From the NCBI RefSeq assembly GCF_900102635.1, contig NZ_FMZQ01000013.1, forward strand, positions 124,001-188,000: a stretch of 64,000 nucleotides of DNA, read 5' to 3'. The stretch's first letter is position 1. Each line of letters opens with the position of its first letter. This DNA comes from Ectopseudomonas chengduensis (GTDB lineage Bacteria > Pseudomonadota > Gammaproteobacteria > Pseudomonadales > Pseudomonadaceae). Position numbers and translations under genes: made by a program. Below the pieces are notes generated by a model. It was not told the origin of the DNA and made no database searches. It saw only the letters and a list, made by a program, of their open reading frames with translations. Positions 16,427 through 23,835 of this stretch are shown one piece after another.

Positions 16427-16954
16427 ATGCCCCACTACCGCCGCGAACGGATTCCCGGTGCAACCTACTTCTTCACGGTCACTCTCGCTGATCGTCGTTC
16501 CCGCTTACTGGTGGAGGAAATTGCGCTGCTGCGCCAGGTCTACGTCGAGGCCAGCAAGCGCATGCCGTTCAAGACCGTCGCCATCTGTGTTCTACCCGAC
16601 CATCTGCATGCTGTTTGGGAACTGCCTGAGGATGACCGCGACTATTCCCGGCGTTGGGCATTGATCAAAAGCCAGTTTTCTCGGGCTCTACCCGCCATGG
16701 CGTCTGTCAGCGCCAGCAAATCCAGAAGGCGTGAGAAGGGAGTCTGGCAGAGACGCTTCTGGGAGCACCGCATCCGTGATGAGGAGGATCTCGCAAGGCA
16801 TGTCGACTACATCCATTTCAACCCGGTAAAGCACGGCCTGGTGAGTCAGGTTGGCGACTGGCCTTATTCGAGCTTCCATCGTTATGTCGGGCGCGGGCTC
16901 CTGCCTGCAGATTGGGGTGGGCGGGATGATGGTGATGGCGAGTTTGGGGAGTAG
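16427..16954 (+). CDS. REP-associated tyrosine transposase (RAYT, IS200/Y1-like)
   Basis: The 175-residue protein has the HUH motif in VLPDHLHAVWELP and the candidate nucleophilic tyrosine in HVDYIHFNPVKHG, the hallmarks of RAYT proteins in the IS200/IS605 superfamily. The start MPHYRRERIPGATYFFTVTL is typical of the group, and the length is normal. The gene appears intact. It is flanked on both sides by GTAGGGTGGGC-class REPs, which are its likely substrates, and copies of that class occur elsewhere in the window (23286-23360). Confidence 0.9.
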   Translation: MPHYRRERIPGATYFFTVTLADRRSRLLVEEIALLRQVYVEASKRMPFKTVAICVLPDHLHAVWELPEDDRDYSRRWALIKSQFSRALPAMASVSASKSRRREKGVWQRRFWEHRIRDEEDLARHVDYIHFNPVKHGLVSQVGDWPYSSFHRYVGRGLLPADWGGRDDGDGEFGE

Positions 16955-16959
16955 GTATT

Positions 16960-17023
16960 GGTGGGCTGAAGCCCACCCTACAGATAACTATCACTCATCG
17001 CGTAGGGTGGGCTTCAGCCCACC
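16960..17023. repeat. Inverted pair of REPs (GTAGGGTGGGC class) downstream of the RAYT gene
   Basis: GGTGGGCTGAAGCCCACC-CTAC at 16960-16981 and its inverse at 17002-17023 are separated by 20 bases. The right copy overlaps the last codons and the TGA stop of the DUF3482 gene. Confidence 0.9.
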
Positions 17024-18396
17024 GGTTGCATGGAAAGGTCGCTGCACAGGCGCTCTACCTGTTCGGCGCGTTCGGCCTCTTCCAGGCGTGCGCCGGGGTT
17101 GAGTGATGACCATTCGGGATGCGCCCGTGCCACGTTAAGTGGCGCCGGTAGCTTGCCCTGGCGCCACAGGGTTTCCTGAGGTGCGTTGAGGGTGATGGCG
17201 TCCACCGCGGCGTGACCACGTACGTTCAGTGCGGCCAGCAGTTGCTGCTGACGCAGGGCGAGCAGGCGCAGTACAGCATCGTCGACGGTCAGCTCGCGCT
17301 GGCCCTTGAGTTTTCCCTTCAGTCGTTCCCCGTAGTTGCGCAGGGTCTGTGCACTGCCGCCGATCACCGCACCCAGCGCTGCGGCGGCGCCCAGGGTGAT
17401 GCCGCCGACCAGCAGGTCGACGCCGACGCCCGTGGCGGCGCCGGCCGCCATGCCGCCACCGACCTTGATGCCGAGCTGCTTCAGCGTTTCCGGGTTGAAC
17501 AGGTCGTCGCCCCAGCGGCCGTCGAGCAGCGGCAGGTCGGCCGCCTTGGCATCGCTGCTGCGGAAGGCATACAGGCGCAATAGGGCCTCGACGCAGCGCT
17601 GCTCGCGTTGGCGAATCGCATCGCGCAGCTCAGAAATGGCGCCCTGTTCCAGCACCAGCTGGGCGGCGACGCTGCGGCGGCAGGCGGCGCAGTCGATCAG
17701 CAGCTCGGCGATCAGCCGGTTGCCTGCCTGACGACGGGCCTGGCGCTGCGCTTCGTGATCCTCGATCAGGCGCTGCAACTGGGAGCGCGAACGCTCCAGC
17801 AGCAGGGCCAGGCTTTCGTAGAGACGGCGTTCGCCATCTTCCGGTGGCGCCACGCTGTCGAAGGCCACCAGGGCATGCAGGCCGAGGCGAGCCAGGGCTT
17901 CGCGCCATTCACCTTCGCGATGGCTGGCGCTGGCGACGAAGTTGAGCACCGGCAGCAGCGGCCGGCCGCACATGGTCAGCACCGCCAGTTCGTCGCGGTA
18001 CTTGGCCAGCACCGGTTCGCGCACGTCGATCACGTACAGCCCTGCGTCGGAGGCCATGAGCTGACGCAATACCTTGGCCTCCTGCTCGTAACGCTGGCGC
18101 GCTTCGCTGCCTTCGAGAAAGCGGGCCAGACGGGCCGGGCCGTCCAGGCGCTCGCCGGGACGGTCCAGGCGCTCCAGGTAGTCGAGCAGGGCAATGGCGT
18201 CCTCCAGGCCGGGGGTGTCGTACAGCTCCAGCAACGCCTGACCATCCACCGACAGGCGCGCACCCTCGACATGGCGCGTGGTGCTGGCGCGCGGCGAGAC
18301 TTCGCCGAACTCCACGTCGCGGGTCAGGGTGCGCAGCAGCGAGGTCTTGCCGACATTGGTATGGCCGACCAGGGCGAGTTTCAGCGGTGCGCTCAT
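17014..18396 (-). CDS. GTPase with C-terminal DUF3482 domain
   Basis: The 460-residue protein has an Era-like G domain: the G1 loop GHTNVGKTS at residues 11-19, a switch-region RASTTRHVEG, and the G3 motif DTPG near residue 65. A normal NKxD G4 motif is not obvious (LPVLNFVAS stands there), so nucleotide specificity is uncertain. The C-terminal half is DUF3482, with a glycine/alanine-rich hydrophobic stretch (GGGMAAGAATGVGVDLLVGG) that may insert in a membrane. The function is unknown. It lies downstream of the DUF2868 membrane protein gene, its usual partner. The last three codons and stop derive from a REP palindrome. Confidence 0.85.
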   Translation of the reverse strand: MSAPLKLALVGHTNVGKTSLLRTLTRDVEFGEVSPRASTTRHVEGARLSVDGQALLELYDTPGLEDAIALLDYLERLDRPGERLDGPARLARFLEGSEARQRYEQEAKVLRQLMASDAGLYVIDVREPVLAKYRDELAVLTMCGRPLLPVLNFVASASHREGEWREALARLGLHALVAFDSVAPPEDGERRLYESLALLLERSRSQLQRLIEDHEAQRQARRQAGNRLIAELLIDCAACRRSVAAQLVLEQGAISELRDAIRQREQRCVEALLRLYAFRSSDAKAADLPLLDGRWGDDLFNPETLKQLGIKVGGGMAAGAATGVGVDLLVGGITLGAAAALGAVIGGSAQTLRNYGERLKGKLKGQRELTVDDAVLRLLALRQQQLLAALNVRGHAAVDAITLNAPQETLWRQGKLPAPLNVARAHPEWSSLNPGARLEEAERAEQVERLCSDLSMQPVG

Positions 18397-18444
18397 GCCG
18401 TGGCCTCGATCAGGCAGCGAGGAGGTAGCAGAGCGTGCATCGAG

Positions 18445-18512
18445 GTAGGAGCGAGCTCTGCTCGCGAAGCTTTTGCCGTTTGCCATGGTTCGCGAGCAGA
18501 GCTCGCTCCTAC
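18445..18512. repeat. Perfect 24-bp inverted repeat between the DUF2868 and DUF3482 genes
   Basis: Arms at 18445-18468 (starting GTAGGAGCGAGCTCTG) and 18489-18512 are exact reverse complements around a 20-base loop. It is a REP pair of the GTAGGAGCGAGC class and sits inside the presumed two-gene transcript. Confidence 0.9.
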
Positions 18513-18537
18513 ATGAAGCCCGTGTGCCTGCGGCTCT

Positions 18538-19929
18538 CTAGTCATGTCCGCTCTCCAGCCAGTTCAGCGGCGCCGTATCACCGTGGGTCAGCCCTAGGGT
18601 GTCGAGGGCCTGGTGCCAGTCCGTCAGGCGCGCGCTGTCCAGGCTCTCACCGGGCGTCGGCGGTAGCAGCCAGACGCGCGCGGCGCTCGCACAACGCGCC
18701 AGTTCGCCGAGCAGCGCCAGGGTGCCGCGATCCGGTGAGCGGCGCGGGTCGCAAGCGATGGCCAGACGTTCGGGCGGGAAGCGGGTCAGTTGTTCGAGCA
18801 ACTGGCGGCGCTGTTCGCGGCTGTCGATCACCCCGGCATCGGCCACGCCCTTGGGTAGCGGCGCGGGCGGCCAGGGGCGGCGCTCGTCCAGTTCGATGCC
18901 GAGCAGCAGCGCGCCGCTGCCAGCTTGGGAATTGGTGCCGGCTTGCGGCTGATGCAGCGCGGCGGGCGCCAGGTCGCAGACACCGAGACGTTCGCTGTCC
19001 GGTTGCAGGCGCTGGCGTAGCAGGCTGTAGCCCGGTAGGTCGAGATCCAGGCGCAGCGCGCCTTTGCCGGATTGCCAGCGCCACAGGCACAGCAGCGCCA
19101 GCAGCAGGCGTGGCAGCAGGCCGTAGACCAGCACCACGCCGACCAGCCAGCCGGCCCAGCTCTGCCGGGCCGCTTCACTGGCGATGGCGGCATCGCCGCT
19201 GGCGCGAATGACGTCGATGTCCGGCAGGCTGAAGCCGAGCAGCGCGGGCAAGGCGCCTATGGCTTGGGTCAGGGCGATGAAGGTGTCGCCACCAAGAATG
19301 GTGGTTTCCCAGACGAAGCCGTAGCGGCGCGTGGCGAGCAGCAGCAGCAAGGTGGCCAATGCCGCGAGCATGGCCAGCGTCCACAGGCCGTTGACCATCA
19401 GGCCGAGCCCCCAGCGGGTCAGGCGTTGGCGTTGCAGCATCAGCAGCAGGGCCGGGGCCAACTGCGCGGCGCTGGCGTCGCGTGCCAGTTTTTCACTGAG
19501 CCACAGCCACAGGCGACCGAGCGCGCCAGGGTGGTCGCGGGTCAGCAGCAGACCCAGCAGCCAGCCAAGCAGCATCAGCAGGTTGAGCCCGAGCAGGCTG
19601 CCTAGGGCCCAGAACACATTGACGGGTTGGCGCCCGTCACCCAAGGCGGCCAGTGCCAGGCCAAAGCCGCTGAGCAAGGCCAGCAGGGCGAGCAGCAGGC
19701 CGGCCAGACGGGCGCCTTGCAGCCAGTGCAGCAGCGCTTGCCACTGGCCGTCACGGCGGGCCAGAAACAGGGCGCGATGCTGGATGCGCTCGGCCAGGTC
19801 TCCGTGCTCGGCACGGGCCAGGCGATTGGCTTCGGCATCTTCGAGCGGGCCGGCGTGTTCCTCGCGCAGGCGAATGGTCTCGCTGAGCCAGAGGCGTTGG
19901 AAAGGCGTGGGGGAGGAGGCGTCTGTCAC
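18538..19929 (-). CDS. DUF2868 integral membrane protein
   Basis: The 463-residue protein has a soluble N-terminal segment, then four hydrophobic helices (near residues 74-97, 101-128, 183-205 and 265-288) and a soluble C-terminal domain of about 170 residues. This is the layout of DUF2868 proteins, which are typically encoded beside the DUF3482 GTPase. No enzymatic motif is recognised. It is the upstream gene of the pair; its stop is 141 bp before the GTPase start, with a perfect hairpin between. A membrane receptor or anchor for the GTPase is a reasonable guess only. Confidence 0.8.
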   Translation of the reverse strand: MTDASSPTPFQRLWLSETIRLREEHAGPLEDAEANRLARAEHGDLAERIQHRALFLARRDGQWQALLHWLQGARLAGLLLALLALLSGFGLALAALGDGRQPVNVFWALGSLLGLNLLMLLGWLLGLLLTRDHPGALGRLWLWLSEKLARDASAAQLAPALLLMLQRQRLTRWGLGLMVNGLWTLAMLAALATLLLLLATRRYGFVWETTILGGDTFIALTQAIGALPALLGFSLPDIDVIRASGDAAIASEAARQSWAGWLVGVVLVYGLLPRLLLALLCLWRWQSGKGALRLDLDLPGYSLLRQRLQPDSERLGVCDLAPAALHQPQAGTNSQAGSGALLLGIELDERRPWPPAPLPKGVADAGVIDSREQRRQLLEQLTRFPPERLAIACDPRRSPDRGTLALLGELARCASAARVWLLPPTPGESLDSARLTDWHQALDTLGLTHGDTAPLNWLESGHD

Positions 19930-19989
19930 GCGGCGTCTCGTCGTTCGGATCAGGGGTTGAGGATAACCCCTGATCCGCCTTGGTGCTAA

Positions 19990-21132
19990 TCAGCGCTGCT
20001 GGCGCAACCGCACGGCGATGTCCGGTTGGTCGATGAAGAGGCCGTCGATGCCGGTGGCGAGGAAGGCACGCAGCTCGGCGTCGATGTCGCCGCGATTACT
20101 TGGTACGTCGCCACTGCGCAGGCTGGTGGGCAGGAAGGCGTTCTCGGCGCGGAAGGTATAGGGGTGCACCTTGAGCCCGGCAGCATGGGCGTCACGTACC
20201 AGGCTGGTCGGCGCGGTCAGGTTACCGGCGGCATCACGCGGGATGATCATGCCTTTCTCCGGGCCGATACCGGCGGCGTAGCTCGCGATGTTTTTCAGGC
20301 CTTCTGGCGTGATCATCTGTTGATAGCCAAGGTCACTGCCCAGTACCTGCTGATCGTAGGGTTGGCCCTCTATCCACAGCAGCTGCACCAGGCGGATTGG
20401 GGTCAGTTTGCTCAGTGTCTTGAGGTTATCCACTTCGAAGGACTGGATGAAAACGGGCGCGTCGGCGCTGTCATAGCCGTTGCGTTCGAGCACCGCCAGC
20501 AGCGGTTTCTCCATGGACAGGTCGAGGTGCTGGAAGTGGGTGGGGTGCTTGGTTTCCGGGTACAAACCCAGGGACCGTTGCTGGAGGGCTTCCAGCCGTT
20601 TCACCAGATCGATGATCTCCTGCAGCGTGGGTATCTCGAACTGGCCATTGAAGCGGGTATTGCCCGGCCGCTGCTGCGGGATGCGTTCGATGGCGCGCAG
20701 GGTTTTCAGCTCGGCCAGGGTGAAGTCCTCGCTGAACCAGCCTTCCAGGCTGCGCCCGTCGACGCTCTGGGTGCGTTTGCGGTCAGCGAATTCGGGGCGC
20801 TGCGCCACGTCGGTGGTCAATCCCAGTTCGTTGTCGTGACGGGCGACCAGTTGGCCGTCGCGCGTCATCACTAGGTCGGGCTCGATGTAGTCGGCGCCTT
20901 GCAAGGCCGCCAACGCGTAGGCGGCCAGGGTGTGCTCGGGCGCGTAACCGCTGGCGCCACGATGAGCGATTACCAGGGGCGCCGCGGTCTGCCAGGTTTG
21001 GGCTTGACTGGCGCTGGGTTGCTGCTGGGCCCAGTCGATGGCGGCCTGGACGTTATCCGGAGTCGGGCTGGCGAAGACCGACAGTGGCAGCAGTGTGACG
21101 CCCAATATCCAGGCAGATAGTGATTTAGACAT
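19990..21132 (-). CDS. glpQ: Periplasmic glycerophosphodiester phosphodiesterase GlpQ
   Basis: The 380-residue enzyme cleaves glycerophosphodiesters to glycerol-3-phosphate and alcohol in the periplasm. The signal peptide covers about residues 1-21 (cleavage after VFA). The GDPD catalytic motifs HRGASGYAPEHTLAAY and EPDLVMTRDG are intact, and the length is close to that of P. aeruginosa GlpQ. It is divergent from folA across 127 bp. Confidence 0.95.
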   Translation of the reverse strand: MSKSLSAWILGVTLLPLSVFASPTPDNVQAAIDWAQQQPSASQAQTWQTAAPLVIAHRGASGYAPEHTLAAYALAALQGADYIEPDLVMTRDGQLVARHDNELGLTTDVAQRPEFADRKRTQSVDGRSLEGWFSEDFTLAELKTLRAIERIPQQRPGNTRFNGQFEIPTLQEIIDLVKRLEALQQRSLGLYPETKHPTHFQHLDLSMEKPLLAVLERNGYDSADAPVFIQSFEVDNLKTLSKLTPIRLVQLLWIEGQPYDQQVLGSDLGYQQMITPEGLKNIASYAAGIGPEKGMIIPRDAAGNLTAPTSLVRDAHAAGLKVHPYTFRAENAFLPTSLRSGDVPSNRGDIDAELRAFLATGIDGLFIDQPDIAVRLRQQR

Positions 21133-21259
21133 GACGCTAGCTCCTTGCTCGTGGATTCAGCCGCTAGCCTGCAACGGCGAAGGTGACGATACGACGACAG
21201 CGTTGCTTCGGCCACAGGTGGGCTGCGAGGCCGCTGGGTGCTCTGCTATGCTCGCGGCC

Positions 21260-21778
21260 ATGAAAACGACTCTACCCCTTTCCCTGATCGCCGCGCTCGC
21301 GCACAACCGTGTGATCGGTCGCGACAACCAGCTGCCCTGGCACCTGCCGGCGGACCTCAAGCATTTCAAGGCGCTGACGCTCGGCAAGCCGATCATCATG
21401 GGGCGCAAGACCTGGGATTCGCTCGGTCGGCCATTGCCCGGCAGGCTCAACATCGTGGTCAGTCGCCAGGCGGGCCTGACCCTGGAAGGTGCCGAGGTAT
21501 TCGCGACGCTGGAAGAGGCCATCGAACGAGCCGACGCCTGGGCGCGCGAAGAGGATGCCGAGGAACTGATGCTGATCGGCGGCGCGCAGCTCTATGAGCT
21601 GGGCCTGGCCCAGGCTGATCGCCTGTACCTGACGCGTGTCGGCCTCGACCCCGAAGGCGATGCCTTCTTCCCCGAGGTCGACGAAGTCACCTGGCGCATG
21701 ACCTCCAGCGTCGAGCACCCGGCTTCGGCCGAGACACCGTTTTACGCCTTCGAAGTGTGGGAGCGCCGCGGCGCATAA
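21260..21778 (+). CDS. folA: Dihydrofolate reductase
   Basis: The 172-residue enzyme reduces dihydrofolate to tetrahydrofolate with NADPH. It has SLIAALAHNRVIGRDNQLPW, HFKALTLGKPIIMGRKTWDS and the C-terminal TRVGLDPEGDAFFPEV segments of chromosomal FolA. ATG 21260 (MKTTLPLS) is chosen; ATG 21248 would add four residues, and the family does not settle between them. Slightly longer than E. coli FolA (159). Confidence 0.96.
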   Translation: MKTTLPLSLIAALAHNRVIGRDNQLPWHLPADLKHFKALTLGKPIIMGRKTWDSLGRPLPGRLNIVVSRQAGLTLEGAEVFATLEEAIERADAWAREEDAEELMLIGGAQLYELGLAQADRLYLTRVGLDPEGDAFFPEVDEVTWRMTSSVEHPASAETPFYAFEVWERRGA

Positions 21779-21890
21779 CCCTGCCGAGCTTTCCGGCCAT
21801 CTCTGCCGCCAGATTTCCCTGCGCGCGGTGATGGCCACTGCCTTGCCTCTGCCGTCATTTTCTTTCGTGCATCCTGATGCAGGTCTTTAT

Positions 21891-22538
21891 ATGTCTGAGC
21901 AATCGCCCGACGACGAGCAACTGAACGCCGTCGCTGCACTCTTCGTGCGCCATCCACTCTGGGAAGATGCGCTGGCCCTGCTGTTCGGCACCGCTCTGGT
22001 GGCGCTAGGCATCGCCTTCTACACCCATGCCGGGTTGCTGACGGGCGGCACCGTCGGCATCGCCTTTCTCGCCAACTACCAGGCGGGTTGGTCGTTCGGT
22101 CTGGTGTTTTGTCTGGTCAATCTGCCGTTTTACCTGCTCGGTATCTGGCGCATGGGCTGGGCCTTCACCTTGCGTACTGGCTGCGCGGTGTTGCTGGTTT
22201 CGCTGTTGGCGGAACTGACCCCGCAGTGGGTCGCCTTCGCCCACCTCAGTGCTCTCTATGCCGCGCTGTTTGGCGGGGCTGCGATGGGGCTGGGGTTGCT
22301 GATGCTGTTCCGCCACCGCGCCAGCCTGGGCGGGGTGAACATCCTCGCGCTGTACATGCAGGAGCGCTTCGGTCTGCGCGCGGGCGCGGTGCAGATGGCC
22401 ATCGACGCGAGCATCGTGCTGGCGGCGATCTTCGTGGTGTCGCCAGACAAGGTGTTGCTCTCGGTACTGGGGGCGGTGATGCTCAACCTGGTGCTGGCGA
22501 TCAATCACCGGGCGGACCGCTACGTCGGCGTCAGCTGA
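21891..22538 (+). CDS. YitT-family membrane protein
   Basis: The 215-residue protein has about six transmembrane helices and the YitT-like segments FYTHAGLLTGGTVGIAFL and HRASLGGVNILALYMQERFG, with paired glycines in the first helices. The family has no firmly assigned transport substrate. ATG 21891 (MSEQSPDDEQ) gives a soluble acidic N-terminus; the in-frame ATG at 21828 is possible but lies close to folA and adds an unlikely leader. A strong terminator follows. Confidence 0.85.
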   Translation: MSEQSPDDEQLNAVAALFVRHPLWEDALALLFGTALVALGIAFYTHAGLLTGGTVGIAFLANYQAGWSFGLVFCLVNLPFYLLGIWRMGWAFTLRTGCAVLLVSLLAELTPQWVAFAHLSALYAALFGGAAMGLGLLMLFRHRASLGGVNILALYMQERFGLRAGAVQMAIDASIVLAAIFVVSPDKVLLSVLGAVMLNLVLAINHRADRYVGVS

Positions 22539-22550
22539 ACCCCGCAACGA

Positions 22551-22596
22551 ACGAGGGGCTGCCTCGCTGGAGGCAGCCCCTCGTTGTTTCGTTTTT
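22551..22596 (+). terminator. Rho-independent terminator of the yitT-family gene
   Basis: A perfect 15-bp stem starting ACGAGGGGCTGCCTC (22551-22565) with loop GCTG is followed by TGTTTCGTTTTT. The T-rich side serves the plus strand; the minus-strand side lacks a T-tract. Confidence 0.9.
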
Positions 22597-22610
22597 CGCG
22601 GAGGCGAGAA

Positions 22611-23138
22611 TCAGATCACTTCGGTGAATTGGATGATCTCCACCCAGTAACCGTCCGGATCCTTGATGAAGGCGATGTCGCGCATGCGGCCGTCGGTGAG
22701 GCGTTTCTGGAAGTCCACGCCGAGGTCTTCGAAACGCTGGCAGGCCGCCTTGATATCCGGCACCGATACGCACAGGTGGCCGAAGCCGCGCGGGTCGCTG
22801 TTGCCGCTGTGGTAGGAGAATTCCGGGTCCTTCTCGGTGCCGTAGTTGTAGGTCAGCTCCAGTATGCCGGGGATGGACTTGCGCCACTGATGGCGAGCTG
22901 CCGGGTCGGTCGGGATCTGCGACTTGTCATTGATCAGGGCGAGGAAGTACAGGCTGAACTCGGCGTCGGGGAAGTCCTTCTTCTCCAGCAGGGTGAAGCC
23001 CAGCACGCGGGTGTAGAAATCCAGCGACTTCTGCAGATCCTTCACACGGATCATGGTGTGGTTGTAGACGAAGTCGGCGGTGGCTGCGTCGGGTTTGGCG
23101 GTCACGCCGGGGATGGCGTTGAGCTCGTCGAGGGTCAT
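22611..23138 (-). CDS. gloA: Lactoylglutathione lyase (glyoxalase I)
   Basis: The 175-residue metalloenzyme converts the methylglyoxal-glutathione hemithioacetal to S-lactoylglutathione. It is the long form of glyoxalase I (eukaryote- and Pseudomonas-type, as against 135 residues in E. coli), with FVYNHTMIRVKD, SLDFYTRVLGF, GFGHLCVSVPD and KDPDGYWVEII. ATG 23138 has GGAG six bases upstream and is preferred over 23150. A possible promoter (TTGAAA, 18 bp, ATATAG) reads towards it around 23195-23225; this is weak. Confidence 0.94.
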   Translation of the reverse strand: MTLDELNAIPGVTAKPDAATADFVYNHTMIRVKDLQKSLDFYTRVLGFTLLEKKDFPDAEFSLYFLALINDKSQIPTDPAARHQWRKSIPGILELTYNYGTEKDPEFSYHSGNSDPRGFGHLCVSVPDIKAACQRFEDLGVDFQKRLTDGRMRDIAFIKDPDGYWVEIIQFTEVI

Positions 23139-23285
23139 GGAGTTCTCCATCAGGCGGGAAAAGGGGAGGGCACGGAAAGGTCGTGTCTACCTATATGGCT
23201 TCGTCCATGGCGTTTTTCAAGGTCGAATGTCACAGCAGGGTGGATGAGACTCTTTCATCTGCCTTGCTAGCGTGGTGTCTTGATT

Positions 23286-23360
23286 GGTGGGCTGAAGCCC
23301 ACCCTACAGCCATGCCCGATCGAGCAGGGTGGGCCGGGCGGCGATCCGCTTCAGCCCACC
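23286..23360. repeat. REP pair (GTAGGGTGGGC class) between gloA and the phosphodiesterase gene
   Basis: GGTGGGCTGAAGCCCACC-CTAC lies at 23286-23307, and a second unit, AGGGTGGGCC...TTCAGCCCACC, at 23325-23360. They are the same class as the RAYT-flanking REPs 6 kb away. Confidence 0.9.
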
Positions 23361-23376
23361 AATTCCAGCACCCGCA

Positions 23377-23835
23377 TTAGACCTCCAGCGTGATCAGCTT
23401 GGCCCGTGCCCGGCCATCCTCGATATGCAGAATGCCCACGCCGATGGGTAGCTTGAAGCGCCGTGGCCCGGCGCTGCCGGGGTTGAGGTAGAGCACGCCG
23501 TTGCGCTTTTCGTGCAGCGGCTTGTGCGAGTGACCGGCGATTACCACGTCGATGCCCTGAGCTGCCGGGTCGATATCCAGCTGCTTGAGGTCGTGCAGCA
23601 CATGCAGGGCGATGGCGCCGAAGCGTAGCGTCAGGCGCTCGGGGATGGCGTCGGCCCAGCTGTCCTGATCATTGTTGCCGCGCACCACCGACAGCGGTGC
23701 GATGCGTTCCAGATCGGCCAGAATGTGCGGCCCGCCGATATCGCCGGCATGGATCAGGTGAGCGACGCCTTGCAACGCTGCTAGCGCTTCGGGGCGCAGC
23801 AGGTTGTGGGTGTCGGCGATCAGGCCGATGCGCAT
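23377..23835 (-). CDS. YfcE-like metallophosphoesterase
   Basis: The 152-residue protein carries the calcineurin-like phosphoesterase motifs in order: ADTHN, AGDIGG, VRGNND, and AGHSHKP near the C-terminus, with the short length of the YfcE/MJ0936 group (two-metal phosphodiesterases). The start ATG at 23835 overlaps the TGA stop of the upstream helicase gene (TGATG), so translation is probably coupled. The substrate is unknown. Confidence 0.9.
   Translation of the reverse strand: MRIGLIADTHNLLRPEALAALQGVAHLIHAGDIGGPHILADLERIAPLSVVRGNNDQDSWADAIPERLTLRFGAIALHVLHDLKQLDIDPAAQGIDVVIAGHSHKPLHEKRNGVLYLNPGSAGPRRFKLPIGVGILHIEDGRARAKLITLEV

Larger units (their letters stand above)
16250..17023 (+). 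mobile_element. RAYT-REP unit (REPtron-like)
   Basis: A single-copy tyrosine transposase gene (16427-16954) is bracketed by REP palindromes of one sequence class: a cluster at 16250-16366 and an inverted pair at 16960-16981 and 17002-17023. This is the known arrangement of REP-associated tyrosine transposases, which are thought to spread REPs by single-strand cuts. No target duplication or terminal inverted repeat of an ordinary IS is seen. Confidence 0.8.

Noticed and set aside
16427..16954. RAYT gene as an ordinary IS200 insertion sequence
   Set aside because: It stands as a single copy with REPs rather than IS200-type ends, and the sequence is of the RAYT type.
20423..20435. TTATCCACT, a near match to a DnaA box
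   Set aside because: It lies inside glpQ, differs from the consensus at the last base, and has no neighbouring promoter or second box.
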